Below the pieces are notes generated by a model. That model made no database searches. It was not told the origin of the DNA and saw nothing but the letters and a program-made list of their open reading frames with translations. A program made the position numbers and the translations under genes. This document shows positions 1 to 8,197 of a stretch of 64,000 bases of DNA, piece by piece (position 1 is the first letter of the stretch; the number at the start of each line of letters is the position of its first letter). Location: positions 3,113,001 to 3,177,000 of the forward strand of contig NZ_CP064356.1 in the NCBI RefSeq assembly GCF_018141545.1, written 5' to 3'. Origin of the DNA: Miltoncostaea oceani. GTDB taxonomy: Bacteria > Actinomycetota > Thermoleophilia > Miltoncostaeales > Miltoncostaeaceae.

Positions 1-201
1 GCGGTCGATGAGGCGAGCCTCTGTCCTCTCGATGTCGACCACGAGCAGAACGGGAACCCGCTCCTCGAAGGCTTCGGTCCCCTCGACTGCGTTGTCGGCG
101 ACTTGGGACGCGAGACCGGAGATACGCATGTGGAACGCGATCTCCTCAGACAGTTCCCTCGAATGGTGGACGATCAGCACCTGGGGGCGGGGACCCATCA
201 T
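1..201 (-). CDS. Response-regulator receiver-like protein, N-terminal fragment (runs off window)
   Basis: The reverse strand reads open for 67 codons from ATG 201-199 to the window edge. The start of the protein has the beta-alpha pattern of a CheY-type receiver: PQVLIVHHS, an amphipathic helix, then VPVLLVVDIE. Asp56 in VVDIE sits where the phospho-accepting Asp is expected. The paired acidic residues that normally follow the first strand (DD or DE) are replaced by His12-His13, so Mg2+ binding and ordinary phosphorylation are doubtful. A second ATG at 198 could be the start instead. The rest of the gene, including any output domain, lies outside the window. The receiver fold is seen from pattern; non-canonical signalling is inferred. 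Confidence 0.6.
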   Translation of the reverse strand, partial: MMGPRPQVLIVHHSRELSEEIAFHMRISGLASQVADNAVEGTEAFEERVPVLLVVDIERTEARLIDR

Positions 202-466
202 CGCGGCGAGGATACCGGCGCCTGGCCCGCGCGGATGGCTCCCTAACGCAAGCCACCCGAGGCTTGGCATCAGGGCTTCGTGACCGTCGGCCTTCTGCTC
301 GTGCCCAGGCTCGCCCGACCGAAGGAGGGGCGCCACGAGGGCGATGCTCCGACGCGGAGCGCGATGGGGGCGCTGGGTGAACGAGGCTGCTCGGGAACGA
401 CACTCGCGACGGATTACCGCGAGGGGCGGGCGATGGGCTGCCCCGGACGACTGACTGGTAAGCCCG

Positions 467-853
467 CTACTCGTTCGCGAGCTGCGGGATGGTGAGGATC
501 GCCGAGGCCCCACGGGAGACCGGTACCGGCGAGCGGATTGCGAAGGACAGCGGGTCGTCGCCCGCGCCCGCGTGGGAATCCAGGAAGACCTGGAGCCCGG
601 TCCCGATGAAGGTGCCGCGCGCGTCGTAGAAGTCGGCCTGCAGCTCGAGGACGATCAGCTCGCTGACGTCCACGCTGTTGCGTATCCGGCCCCGAACGAC
701 GGGCCGCGCATCGTCGGAGATCGTGAGCGCCTCGATCTCGACCCGATCGGTGAAGGGGCCCTCCTCGACGCGGACCCGTCCGGGCGGAATTTTGTTTGTC
801 CGCGGCGTCCGTCGTGCCCCGGTCGCGACCGGGAGGGTCGCGGCGGTCTCCAA
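467..853 (-). CDS. Putative exported protein with FxLYD-like beta domain, 5' end frameshifted
   Basis: A 128-codon frame opens at TTG 853. The body (residues about 30-128) reads as one beta-sandwich of the kind seen in FxLYD-type extracytoplasmic proteins, with segments such as ARPVVRGRIRNSVD and LELQADFYDARGTFIGTG, ending IPQLANE. No signal peptide exists in this frame. A neighbouring frame at about 885-960 encodes an in-register lipobox (IAVAVAGCGG), which would make a natural lipoprotein N-terminus if one base were gained or lost in the G-rich stretch near 875-890. The intact ancestor was therefore probably a lipoprotein spanning 467 to about 960. Function unknown. Confidence 0.55.
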   Translation of the reverse strand: METAATLPVATGARRTPRTNKIPPGRVRVEEGPFTDRVEIEALTISDDARPVVRGRIRNSVDVSELIVLELQADFYDARGTFIGTGLQVFLDSHAGAGDDPLSFAIRSPVPVSRGASAILTIPQLANE

Positions 854-944
854 CGATCGTTCCGTCGGGCCGACAGAGGGGCTGTCCGAGCCCCTCCGCA
901 GCCTGCGACCGCGACGGCGATGAAGCCCGTCGCAAGGCGTGCGT

Positions 945-972
945 GGATGGGCCCCCAGCTAGGGGCCCATCC
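945..972. terminator. GC-rich hairpin, likely terminator after the phosphatase relic
   Basis: A perfect 11-bp inverted repeat (945-955 with 962-972, loop 956-961) lies just beyond the stop codon of the leftward phosphatase relic. There is no strong U-tract. It would separate the phosphatase from the small lipoprotein gene downstream. Confidence 0.6.
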
Positions 973-989
973 GGTAATGCGGTGACCGT

Positions 990-2262
990 TCATTTGTTCG
1001 AGAACCCGCGGAGGGACGTCCTCATCTTGGAGTAGATGTCGGTGTTGTCAAACGAGCCCTGGAACCTGGCGCTGCCCTTGCCGTACGCGTACAGGTTGAC
1101 GTTCGCCCCGGTGTGGTTGCCGGAGAGGTACGTGAGCCAGAGGCTCGCCTCGGGGTCACCCTCGGCCACGGTCGTCGGGTCGTCCGCCGTGCGGAAGGTC
1201 GCCGGGGCGAGGTTCCGGGGGTCCCCGCGCCGGACCCGTTGACCGGGCCGGTGGAGCGAAGCGGGTCCAGCGCGCTGCGGTCCGGACGCGAGGGCGTGCT
1301 GTTGTTGGCGGTGTTGCCCGAGTCAACGTTGCCTGGCGGGTTCGCGGCCTCGGCGTCGGTGAAGCTGCCCTTGGAGACGATGTTGAAGCCGGCGCACTCG
1401 TGGTCCGCCGTCACGATGACGAGCGTGTTCTTGTCCTTCTTGGCAAACGCCACCGCTGCCGCCACCGCGTCGTCGAAGGCCTTCATCTCCTCGAGGGTCT
1501 GAGCGGCGTCGTTGGCGTGCGAGCGCTTGTCGATGAGGGCGCCCTCGACCTGGAGGAAGAAGCCCTGCCGGCGGCCCTGGGTCGAGTCGGCCAGGAGCGC
1601 GATCACCCGCTGGTCACGACCGGACACCGCCCGCGAGGTCCTCGGCGGTCGGCACTGACTGGGTCGTCGGCGTCTGGACCTCGAGGGCGGGGTCCCCGAA
1701 GCTGCCGAGCACCGTGTAGCCGTTGGAGGCCAGGACGGCCTGGTCGTCGGGCTCGAAGCGCGACAGACCGCCGCCGAGGATCACGTCGGCCACGTTGTTG
1801 CGGGCGATCTGCTCCGCGATCGGTGTATCCCCGGGCTCGCAGGCGCTGGCCGAGAAGTCGGGCCCCTGGCAGCCACGCAGGCTCGAGTGGCTGAGCTGCA
1901 CGGCGGCCGTCGCGTCGGTGATCTCCAGGTCGCCACGTTGCCGGTGCGGAGCCCGCGGGCCTTCGCCTGCTCCATGAACGTCGCGACGGTCCGCCCCGCC
2001 GCGTCCTTGCCGATCGCGTTGTTGTAGGTCTTCACGCCCGACGCCCAGGCGGTACCGGCCGACGCCGAGTCGGTGACGGGGTCGACCACGGTCGGGTGTG
2101 ATGTTCTTCGCCTGCCCCTTCTTGGGGGCGTCGGACCCCCCGTGTTGGTGCCAACGGCCGAGGCGGCGTACCCGCCGCCGACCAGTGCGACGGTCGCCGC
2201 GACGGCGGCCACCTTGTTCAGTTCAGTCTCAAAACCGTCCTCCTTGAAGATGGCCAGCGCGA
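990..2262 (-). pseudogene. Decayed PhoA-family alkaline phosphatase
   Basis: Read leftward, fragments in at least four frames together spell an alkaline phosphatase. They are an N-terminal signal-like segment near 2212, then VTDSASAGTAWASGVKTYN near 2060 (the catalytic-Ser region of PhoA), VADVILGGGLSRFEP near 1800, VIVTADHECAGFN near 1410, and a C-terminus whose TGA stop is at 990-992. The frame breaks near 2105, 1930, 1620 and 1235. Between AKKGQAKNI-like residues and the catalytic-Ser region, the family's first metal-binding block (IGDGMG) and its flanks are missing, which is a true internal deletion. No start codon fits the Shine-Dalgarno-like AAGGAGG near 2250. This makes decay far more likely than sequencing error. 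Confidence 0.8.
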
Positions 2263-2587
2263 CCAGAGAGTGGATCGCTTCGCAGGCCCACCATCACACC
2301 CCGGTCGCCCGGCAGCTGTTGCAAAGTGGAGAAGCCTTTCCTAGGGCGATCCAGGTGGCCGTCTGCCGGTGGACCACTCCCGAGCGATGCACGCAGAAGT
2401 GAGGCGCCTGCCCGAGCCGCCACGCGGGCTGACGCGACGAGCAACACAGTGTCTGCGATGCCCGATTCAGGCTCTCCGGTGCGGAAGGAGACGGCCCATT
2501 CCGGCCGTCGCGAAATTGTTGGGAGGGGTGAGCGACAGCATCCACGCCGGCACGGTTTTTCAGCGGTTGACCTCGTACGCCCTTGCT
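2263..2587. other. Intergenic region between phosphatase relic and copper oxidase operon
   Basis: No frame here carries a credible protein. The only signals seen are a TTGACC at 2567-2572, which could be a -35 element for the rightward oxidase operon, and the operator that starts at 2588. Confidence 0.5.
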
Positions 2588-2603
2588 GTTAGCCGGGGCT
2601 AAC
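2588..2603. promoter_or_regulatory. Perfect 7-bp palindrome, probable metal-responsive operator
   Basis: GTTAGCC-GG-GGCTAAC lies 14 bp upstream of the oxidase start codon, downstream of a possible -35 (TTGACC, 2567-2572), so it would overlap the -10/start region. The TTAGCC/GGCTAA arms resemble DtxR/MntR/IdeR-family boxes. A DtxR-type repressor is an inference from sequence and from the metal genes behind it. Confidence 0.6.
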
Positions 2604-2617
2604 TGTATGAACCACCC

Positions 2618-3628
2618 ATGGCTAACAGACGGTTCACCAGGCGGCAGGCGATCATGGGCGCGGCCCCGGTCATCGCGGCGATCCCGATGGCGGGGCTGGC
2701 GGCGGCGCCGGCCCTCAGCGGCGCGTCGGGGCCACCCGCGGGCACGGGCGGCGACGCGCACGTCGCGATGGGTCACGCCTCGATGGTGGGCGACGCGGTC
2801 CCCGCCCCGGGGGGCCCGGGCGACCTCGACGCCCTCCTCACACCGCCGCCGGCCCTGCCGCACCAGCCGGGGCGGGTGCGCCGCTACACGCTCGCAGCGC
2901 TCGACCGTGACATCGAGATCGCCTCCGGGGTGACCTTCCCCGCCTGGACCTACAACGGCACCGTGCCGGGGCCGGTGATCCGGGCCACCGAGGACGACAT
3001 CCTCGAGGTGGAGTTCACGAACGCCGGCGCGCATCCGCACACGATCCACTTCCACGGCATCCACCCGTCGAACATGGACGGGGTGTTCGAGATCGTCGCG
3101 CCGGGCGAGAGCTTCACCTACCGCTTCCCCGCCCGCCCCTACGGGATGCAGCTCTACCACTGCCACACGCCGCCGCTGAAGAAGCACATCCACAAGGGCC
3201 TGTACGGCGCCTTCATCATCGACCCGCCCGAGCCGAGGCACCCCGCCCGTGAGATCGTCCTCGTGATGAACGGCTTCGACACCGACGGCGACGGCGAGAA
3301 CAACTTCTACACCGTCAACGGCAAGGCGTTCTACTACGCGAAGTACCCGATCAGGGCACGCCGCTCGGAGACGTTGAGGATCTACCTCGCGAACCTGACC
3401 GAGTTCGACCTCATCAACTCGTTCCACCTCCACGGCGAGTTCTTCCGCTACTACCGCACCGGCAGCACCGACCAGTTCGAGTACACCGACACGGTGATGC
3501 AGTGCCAAGGCGAGCGCGGCATCATCGAGATCGACTGGCACAACGCGGGCCGGTTCATGTTCCACGCCCACCAGTCCGAGTTCACGGACCTCGGCTGGAT
3601 GGGCTTCTTCGACGTGAGCGACGACTGA
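2618..3628 (+). CDS. Two-domain multicopper oxidase, Tat-exported
   Basis: The 336-residue protein begins with a Tat-like signal (RRFTRRQAIMG, then a hydrophobic Ala/Gly-rich stretch). Two cupredoxin domains follow. Domain 1 has HFHG (His144, His146) and YHCH with Cys182 as type-1 copper ligand and His190 downstream. The position of the usual axial Met is near Leu195, so the type-1 centre may lack Met. Domain 2 has FHLHG (His270, His272) and MFHAHQ (His316, His318). This is the layout of small nitrite-reductase-like two-domain oxidases. Substrate is unknown; periplasmic or surface oxidation of Cu(I), Fe(II) or Mn(II) would fit. No Shine-Dalgarno is visible, so the transcript may be leaderless. 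The stop overlaps the ZIP gene start (TGATG), so the two are coupled. Confidence 0.88.
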   Translation: MANRRFTRRQAIMGAAPVIAAIPMAGLAAAPALSGASGPPAGTGGDAHVAMGHASMVGDAVPAPGGPGDLDALLTPPPALPHQPGRVRRYTLAALDRDIEIASGVTFPAWTYNGTVPGPVIRATEDDILEVEFTNAGAHPHTIHFHGIHPSNMDGVFEIVAPGESFTYRFPARPYGMQLYHCHTPPLKKHIHKGLYGAFIIDPPEPRHPAREIVLVMNGFDTDGDGENNFYTVNGKAFYYAKYPIRARRSETLRIYLANLTEFDLINSFHLHGEFFRYYRTGSTDQFEYTDTVMQCQGERGIIEIDWHNAGRFMFHAHQSEFTDLGWMGFFDVSDD

Positions 3629-4842
3629 TGGCGACCGACGCCGTCGAACCGGTGCGTGGCGGAGGCTGGGGCGCCCGCCTGCTGGCGTTGCTTCCCATCC
3701 TGCTGCTGATCGGCGTCGCCTCGGCGTACGTGTCCTCGGGGAGCGCGATCACCGACCTGATCGGCACGAACCCACCCCCCGCCGACGAGGTGGAGATCCG
3801 CCGCGTCGAGTTCCATCCCGACGAGATCCGCGTCCTGGTCCGCAACCCACAGCCCGAGGACATCACCGTCGCCGTGGTCACGGTGGACGACGCCATCGTC
3901 CCGTTCACCACCGACGGCCCCGGCACCATCGGGCGGTTGCGCTCCACGACGATCGAGATCCCCTACACATGGGTCGAGGACGACCCCTACACCGTCGGCG
4001 TCACCAGCTCGAGCGGGATCCAGACGACGTTCGCGGTGCCGGCCGCGGTCGAGACGCCGGGCATCGACGGCGGCAGCATCGGGGGATACGCCCTCATCGG
4101 CTTCCTCGTCGGGGTGGTGCCGGTCGCGCTCGGCATGCTCTGGCTGCCGTCGCTGCGGCGCGCCGACCCCCGGTGGCTCGCCGCCTTCATGGCCCTCACC
4201 GGCGGTCTGCTCACGTTCCTCGCGATCGACGCCCTGTTCGAGGCCCTCGCGCTGCAGGCCGCCCTGCCCGGCGCGCTCGGCGGCCCCGGTCTCGTGCTGC
4301 TCGGGGCCGCGGTGAGCTACCTCGGCCTCTCCTGGGTCGCGCACCGCCTCTCGCGGCGCGGCGCGGCGGGTGCGGCGAACGCTCCGCTCGCCGGCTTGGC
4401 GCTCGCGACGATGGTCGCCATCGGCATCGGCCTCCACAACCTCGGCGAGGGGCTCGCGATCGGCTCGTCGTTCGCGCTCGGCCAACTCGCCCTCGGTTCG
4501 TTCCTGGTCATGGGCTTCATGGTCCACAACGTCACGGAGGGCCTCGGCATCGCGGCGCCGATCGCGGAGGGCCGGCGCGTCGGCCTGCGCCACCTCGCGG
4601 GGTTGGCGCTGATCGCCGGCGCCCCCGCGATCCTCGGCGCGTGGATCGGCGGCTTCCTCACCAACGAGGTCCTCGCGGTGCTGTTCTTCTCGATCGCCGT
4701 CGGCGCCGCGGCACAGGTCGTCGTGGAGGTCGGGCGGTACATCGCCCGGCGGGCCCCCGGCGGACTCGGCTCGGGGTGGGTCGTCGGCGGGTTCCTCGCG
4801 GGGATCGTGGTGATGTACCTGACAGGGCTGCTGGTGGGGTGA
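3628..4842 (+). CDS. ZIP-family metal transporter with extracytoplasmic N-terminal domain
   Basis: Start ATG 3628 overlaps the oxidase stop codon; an upstream in-frame extension would lie inside the oxidase gene and is rejected. The 404-residue protein has one N-terminal membrane segment, then about 100 residues of beta-rich sequence likely outside the membrane, then a ZIP core. The ZIP signature is duplicated: GLHNLGEG and MVHNVTEG in consecutive helices carry the His/Asn/Glu metal-site residues. ZIP proteins import Zn, Fe or Mn. Pairing with a copper oxidase suggests an oxidise-and-import (or reductive-uptake avoidance) module under the palindrome at 2588. The oxidase-ZIP partnership is seen directly; the metal is inferred. 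Confidence 0.88.
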   Translation: MATDAVEPVRGGGWGARLLALLPILLLIGVASAYVSSGSAITDLIGTNPPPADEVEIRRVEFHPDEIRVLVRNPQPEDITVAVVTVDDAIVPFTTDGPGTIGRLRSTTIEIPYTWVEDDPYTVGVTSSSGIQTTFAVPAAVETPGIDGGSIGGYALIGFLVGVVPVALGMLWLPSLRRADPRWLAAFMALTGGLLTFLAIDALFEALALQAALPGALGGPGLVLLGAAVSYLGLSWVAHRLSRRGAAGAANAPLAGLALATMVAIGIGLHNLGEGLAIGSSFALGQLALGSFLVMGFMVHNVTEGLGIAAPIAEGRRVGLRHLAGLALIAGAPAILGAWIGGFLTNEVLAVLFFSIAVGAAAQVVVEVGRYIARRAPGGLGSGWVVGGFLAGIVVMYLTGLLVG

Positions 4843-4928
4843 GGGCGTCGCCGCGAAGCCCTAGGTCGCGTCGGGTCAGGCCGGCCCTTACGATGCACGC
4901 ATGACGCGATCATGGTCTCGGTGGCCCT

Positions 4929-5291
4929 TTGCGTAGGCCGTTGTCGTTCGTCGCCTGCGGGGTGCTCATGCTTGCGCTGGCGCCGGGGTCCGCCAGCGGC
5001 CACTCCGAGCTCCTCGCCAGCTCCCCACGCGACGGTGACCGGCTGGCCGAAGCGCCGCCGGCCGTCGTCCTTCGCTTCAGCGAACCTCTGCGCCGTCCGA
5101 TCCTGGTCCGCGTGCGCGACGCGCGCGGCCGCGAGAAGGTACAAGCGGTTCGCTTCACCGCCCGCAAACCACGCATCGTCCGGGCTCCGCTATCCGCACT
5201 CGCCCCCGGGCGTTACAGAGTCCAGTGGATCGTCATCGCCGCCGACGGCTTCACGCAGGGCGGGGGCTTCGCCTTCCGGTTGACGCCATGA
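4929..5291 (+). CDS. CopC-domain copper-binding protein
   Basis: The 120-residue protein starts at TTG 4929 and has a signal peptide ending GSASG, immediately followed by HSELLASSPRDG. This leaves the N-terminal His that forms the Cu(II) site of CopC proteins. The remainder matches the CopC beta-barrel, with DRLAEAPPAVVLRFSEPL and a terminal HxxDGF-like AADGFTQGG. No ATG is available in frame near the signal peptide. The stop overlaps the next gene's ATG by four bases, so CopC and the Sco-like lipoprotein are co-translated. Confidence 0.82.
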   Translation: MRRPLSFVACGVLMLALAPGSASGHSELLASSPRDGDRLAEAPPAVVLRFSEPLRRPILVRVRDARGREKVQAVRFTARKPRIVRAPLSALAPGRYRVQWIVIAADGFTQGGGFAFRLTP

Positions 5292-6307
5292 CGGTGCGAC
5301 GGCTCGTGGCCAGCCTCGCGACGGGAGCGGCGGTCTTGGCCATCCTCGGGTGCGGCGGGGGCGACGAACCCGCCGCGGACGCTCCGCGATCAACCGCCAC
5401 CAGCGCGAGTCAGGCGCGGTTCGAGAAGCTGGTGCGCGAAGCATCGACGGCTGCCCCAGCCGACTTCCCAAAGGCTCGCGGGCGTACCCTTCAACAGATC
5501 GCCGACCTCGTGGATCCCGGCCCGCAGGTCGGGCTCGCGACCTCCGTCTACTTACCCGGGCGCAACCGATTCGCCTTCGGCGTGATCGCCGCTGACAACC
5601 GGTTGGTGTTCTCGCCGAGTGCGGTCTACATCGCCGAGACGGCCGCATCTCCGGCACGGGGACCGTTCGTGGCGACGCTCGATCCACTCTTGGTCGACCC
5701 CGCCTACCGCGGAGCGGACAGCGCCGCCGAGAACGACGTCTTCGCGGCGATCTACACGACGGAGGTCATGCTGCCCCGCGCGCGCACCTACGAGATCCTC
5801 GTGGTGACGCGGGTCGACGGGCGCCTGTACGGCGCCCCCACGATCGTCGAGGCGAAAACGGCGACCTCGGTACCGGATGTCGGAGCGCCTGCACCCGACG
5901 TCGCGACGGACACCCTGTCGTCGGCCGGCGGTGATCTCGCGAGTGTCGAAACCCGGGAACCGACCGACGGGATGCACGACGTCAGCCTCTCCGACGTGAT
6001 CGGCGAGCGACCTGTCGCGCTCCTGTTCTCCACACCCGCGCTCTGCGAGTCGCGGGTGTGTGGCCCGGTCCTCGATCTCGCCGTCCAGCTCGAAGCGACC
6101 TACGGTGATCGTGTCGAGTTCATCCACCAGGAGGTATTCGTTGACAACCGCCCGGACCGCGGTTTCCGACCGTCGCTCCGCGCGTTCGGCCTACCGACCG
6201 AGCCGTGGTTGTTCACCTTCGACGCCGACGGACGCGTGGCCGCCCGGCTGGAGGGATCCTTCGGCGTCGGCGAGTTCGAGCAGGCCCTGGAAGCGGCGCT
6301 TCGGTAA
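5288..6307 (+). CDS. Lipoprotein with C-terminal thioredoxin-like (Sco/TlpA-type) domain
   Basis: ATG 5288 overlaps the copC stop. The 339-residue protein has a lipobox (LAILGCGGG) followed by a low-complexity linker. A roughly 130-residue N-terminal domain of unknown family precedes a thioredoxin-like domain: RPVALLFSTPALCESRVCGPV, then EFIHQEVF and PTEPWLFTFDADGRVAARLEG. The Cys pair is CxxxxC, not CxxC. That could bind copper as in Sco proteins, which use CxxxC, or form a redox disulfide. Coupling to CopC supports a copper-delivery or copper-reduction role at the outer face of the membrane. Function is inferred. Confidence 0.7.
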   Translation: MTVRRLVASLATGAAVLAILGCGGGDEPAADAPRSTATSASQARFEKLVREASTAAPADFPKARGRTLQQIADLVDPGPQVGLATSVYLPGRNRFAFGVIAADNRLVFSPSAVYIAETAASPARGPFVATLDPLLVDPAYRGADSAAENDVFAAIYTTEVMLPRARTYEILVVTRVDGRLYGAPTIVEAKTATSVPDVGAPAPDVATDTLSSAGGDLASVETREPTDGMHDVSLSDVIGERPVALLFSTPALCESRVCGPVLDLAVQLEATYGDRVEFIHQEVFVDNRPDRGFRPSLRAFGLPTEPWLFTFDADGRVAARLEGSFGVGEFEQALEAALR

Positions 6308-6799
6308 CGGACGTCCCACGCGTACCGTTCAGCGCTGACTCGGGGTGGGAGCGCCAACCTCGGTGCCAAAGCGAGGGTCACATCGATGGGAGCGGCCGCA
6401 GATGACAGGGCGAGAGTTCGGCTGAACGCTCGGTCTCCTGGGCGAGCTCGGGGATCTGAGCGGCACTCCAACGAGCGCGAGCCGAGTGGATAGGACGGCG
6501 ACGGTCGTGCGGTGGGTGGCTGAGCGCTCTCCGGAGGGCTGATAGCACCTCGGCGCGAGCATGTCCGGCTCCGCCACCGGCGGAGACGGCAGCAGGACCA
6601 GAGAGATGTTCAACGACCCGGGTTCCAGCGACGATGGAGCGTCGGGTCCGCGACGGGTTCGCCTCGCCGACCCTGGTGCTTGATCCGCTAAGGTCGCCGA
6701 GTGGCGCCACGCGCGAAGGTAGCGGGCCGACTTCGGCGATCCATCGGCCACACATCCCCTGCTCCCAGTCCTCCCCAAGCGACTCTGGCCGAGGCGACA
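6308..6799. other. Intergenic region without a credible gene
   Basis: Several frames are open on both strands, but all have the Arg/Ser/Pro-rich composition of shadow frames. A GTG at 6701 could extend the signal peptidase upstream; I prefer ATG 6800 because GAGG sits nine bases before it. Confidence 0.45.
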
Positions 6800-7363
6800 A
6801 TGTTCGCGGCCCAGCGCCGGCATCGAGCGCGGACGCGGACGCGGACGGTGGCGATCTGCCTCGTTTCCCTAGTCGCCGTGACCAGCGATCAGCTCGCCCG
6901 ATGGACCGTGAGAGCCGCACTCCCGGTCGGCGACCATCATCGGCTCGCCCCCGGTCTCTCACTCACGCGCACGAGCAACCAGGGGATAGCGTTCGGCTTC
7001 TTTTCCGGCAACGGCCGCCTGATAGCCGTGCTGGGGGCGGTGACACTTGTAGGGCTCATCGCGATCGCCTGGCCACGAATCTCGTCATCTCCTGCGGGCC
7101 TGCTCGGACTCGTACTCCTCTTGGCGGGCGCGCTGGGCAACATCAGCGAGCGCCTGCTCCGCGCGAGCGTGACGGACTACATCGACCCCCTGCGTTGGCC
7201 CGCCTTCAACGGCGCGGATATCTTGATCTCTGTGGGCTGTGCAGTGGTTGTCTGGGCTGTGGTCCGGCCCCCGGCCCAGAGCGACAGCCTGCCTCGCGCC
7301 GGTAGAGAACCACTGCCGTGGGATGACCTAGGCCGTCACCCCGGAGGGCCTCACCCCCGCTGA
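6800..7363 (+). CDS. lspA: Lipoprotein signal peptidase (signal peptidase II)
   Basis: The 187-residue protein has four predicted membrane helices and the family blocks in order: TSDQLARW, TRTSNQGIAFGF (family N-x-G-x-A-F-G), LLAGALGNISERL, VTDYID and FNGADI. The two catalytic aspartates (VTD and GAD) are present. GNISER replaces the usual GNxxDR, a conservative change. LspA cleaves lipid-modified prolipoproteins at the lipobox Cys, and the window also encodes Lgt and several lipoproteins. The protein ends with a short hydrophilic tail. Confidence 0.85.
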   Translation: MFAAQRRHRARTRTRTVAICLVSLVAVTSDQLARWTVRAALPVGDHHRLAPGLSLTRTSNQGIAFGFFSGNGRLIAVLGAVTLVGLIAIAWPRISSSPAGLLGLVLLLAGALGNISERLLRASVTDYIDPLRWPAFNGADILISVGCAVVVWAVVRPPAQSDSLPRAGREPLPWDDLGRHPGGPHPR

Positions 7364-8197
7364 CCAGGGCGGGTGGGTTTACCGCGACGGAGGTACCCGT
7401 GGACAGTCGCACCCCTGGTCGATAAGTCGCGGTCATCGCCTTCGTTACCCTGCTCTTCACGAGCCGCAACGACGTAGGGCGATGACCCGCCCACAAGACG
7501 CGGTAGCCGACGAGGCCGGGCCGTCGTTGCGGTCGACGCGGAGTTGCGTGGCGTCCGAGGAGCGCAATGCCCTCCTTGGACGCAGGTGCGGTGGAGATCT
7601 TCGAGTAAGGGCAGGCCCGGCTCGTGTTCCGCCCGGTCGCGTACATCGGCCCCGAGCCCCGAGCGATGCGTCCTCGCCACGAAGGCAGCCCCGGAGCAAG
7701 ATGAGGGTCGCCGACGAAATTCCTCTACCGCAACCGGGCTATGGCAGGATCGGCTGACGCGCTGACGAGTTGGAGTCCTGAGCGAACGCACTCGGTCTCG
7801 ATCTCGACGCTGGAAACGCCACTGTCGCCCCCCCTGACTAGAGTGCGGTCGGCACCGCGCGGGGGCAGCCAAGGAGCACGCTGCGGGTGACTCCGACCTT
7901 CATCACCAGTGGACCCTGGGGGACGAGACCATCGAACGCGCCTTCATGGCCGGCTATATCGGCGACGCCACCGCCGAGCGGTCCCGGATGACGACCACCG
8001 GCAAAGCCGGTCACGGTCCGGTCGAGGCAACGGTCGCCTTCGGCGTCGTGTGCTGCGAGCGCCGGCGAGCGATGCTTGCTCCCATCTGCGGGATTCCTTT
8101 GGGCGCGGAGACATGGGGCCGCTGTGGCCGGCTGGAGCTCCACATCAGATGCCCGGAGCGCCTAGTCGCGGACCTTGGGCGCGAGGTCTAGATCCTC
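7364..8197. other. Gene-poor 830-bp region, possible relics
   Basis: No frame is convincing on either strand. One short stretch near 7875-7925 reads RVTPTFITSGP in the + strand and resembles the cis-Pro segment of DsbA proteins (ATPTFIIRGP in the intact copy at 21988), so an old DsbA relic may lie here. The evidence is a single motif. Confidence 0.3.

Noticed and set aside
7351-7872. Reverse-strand frames with scattered hydrophobic pieces (ARGRCTRPGG, VGYRVLW) suggesting a GAF-like relic
   Set aside because: No two neighbouring pieces could be placed in a known domain order.
8009-8025. GGTCAC-GGTCC-GGTCGA as an eighth member of the CGTCAC repeat group
   Set aside because: Neither unit has the CGTCA core, and it does not precede a start codon at a similar distance.
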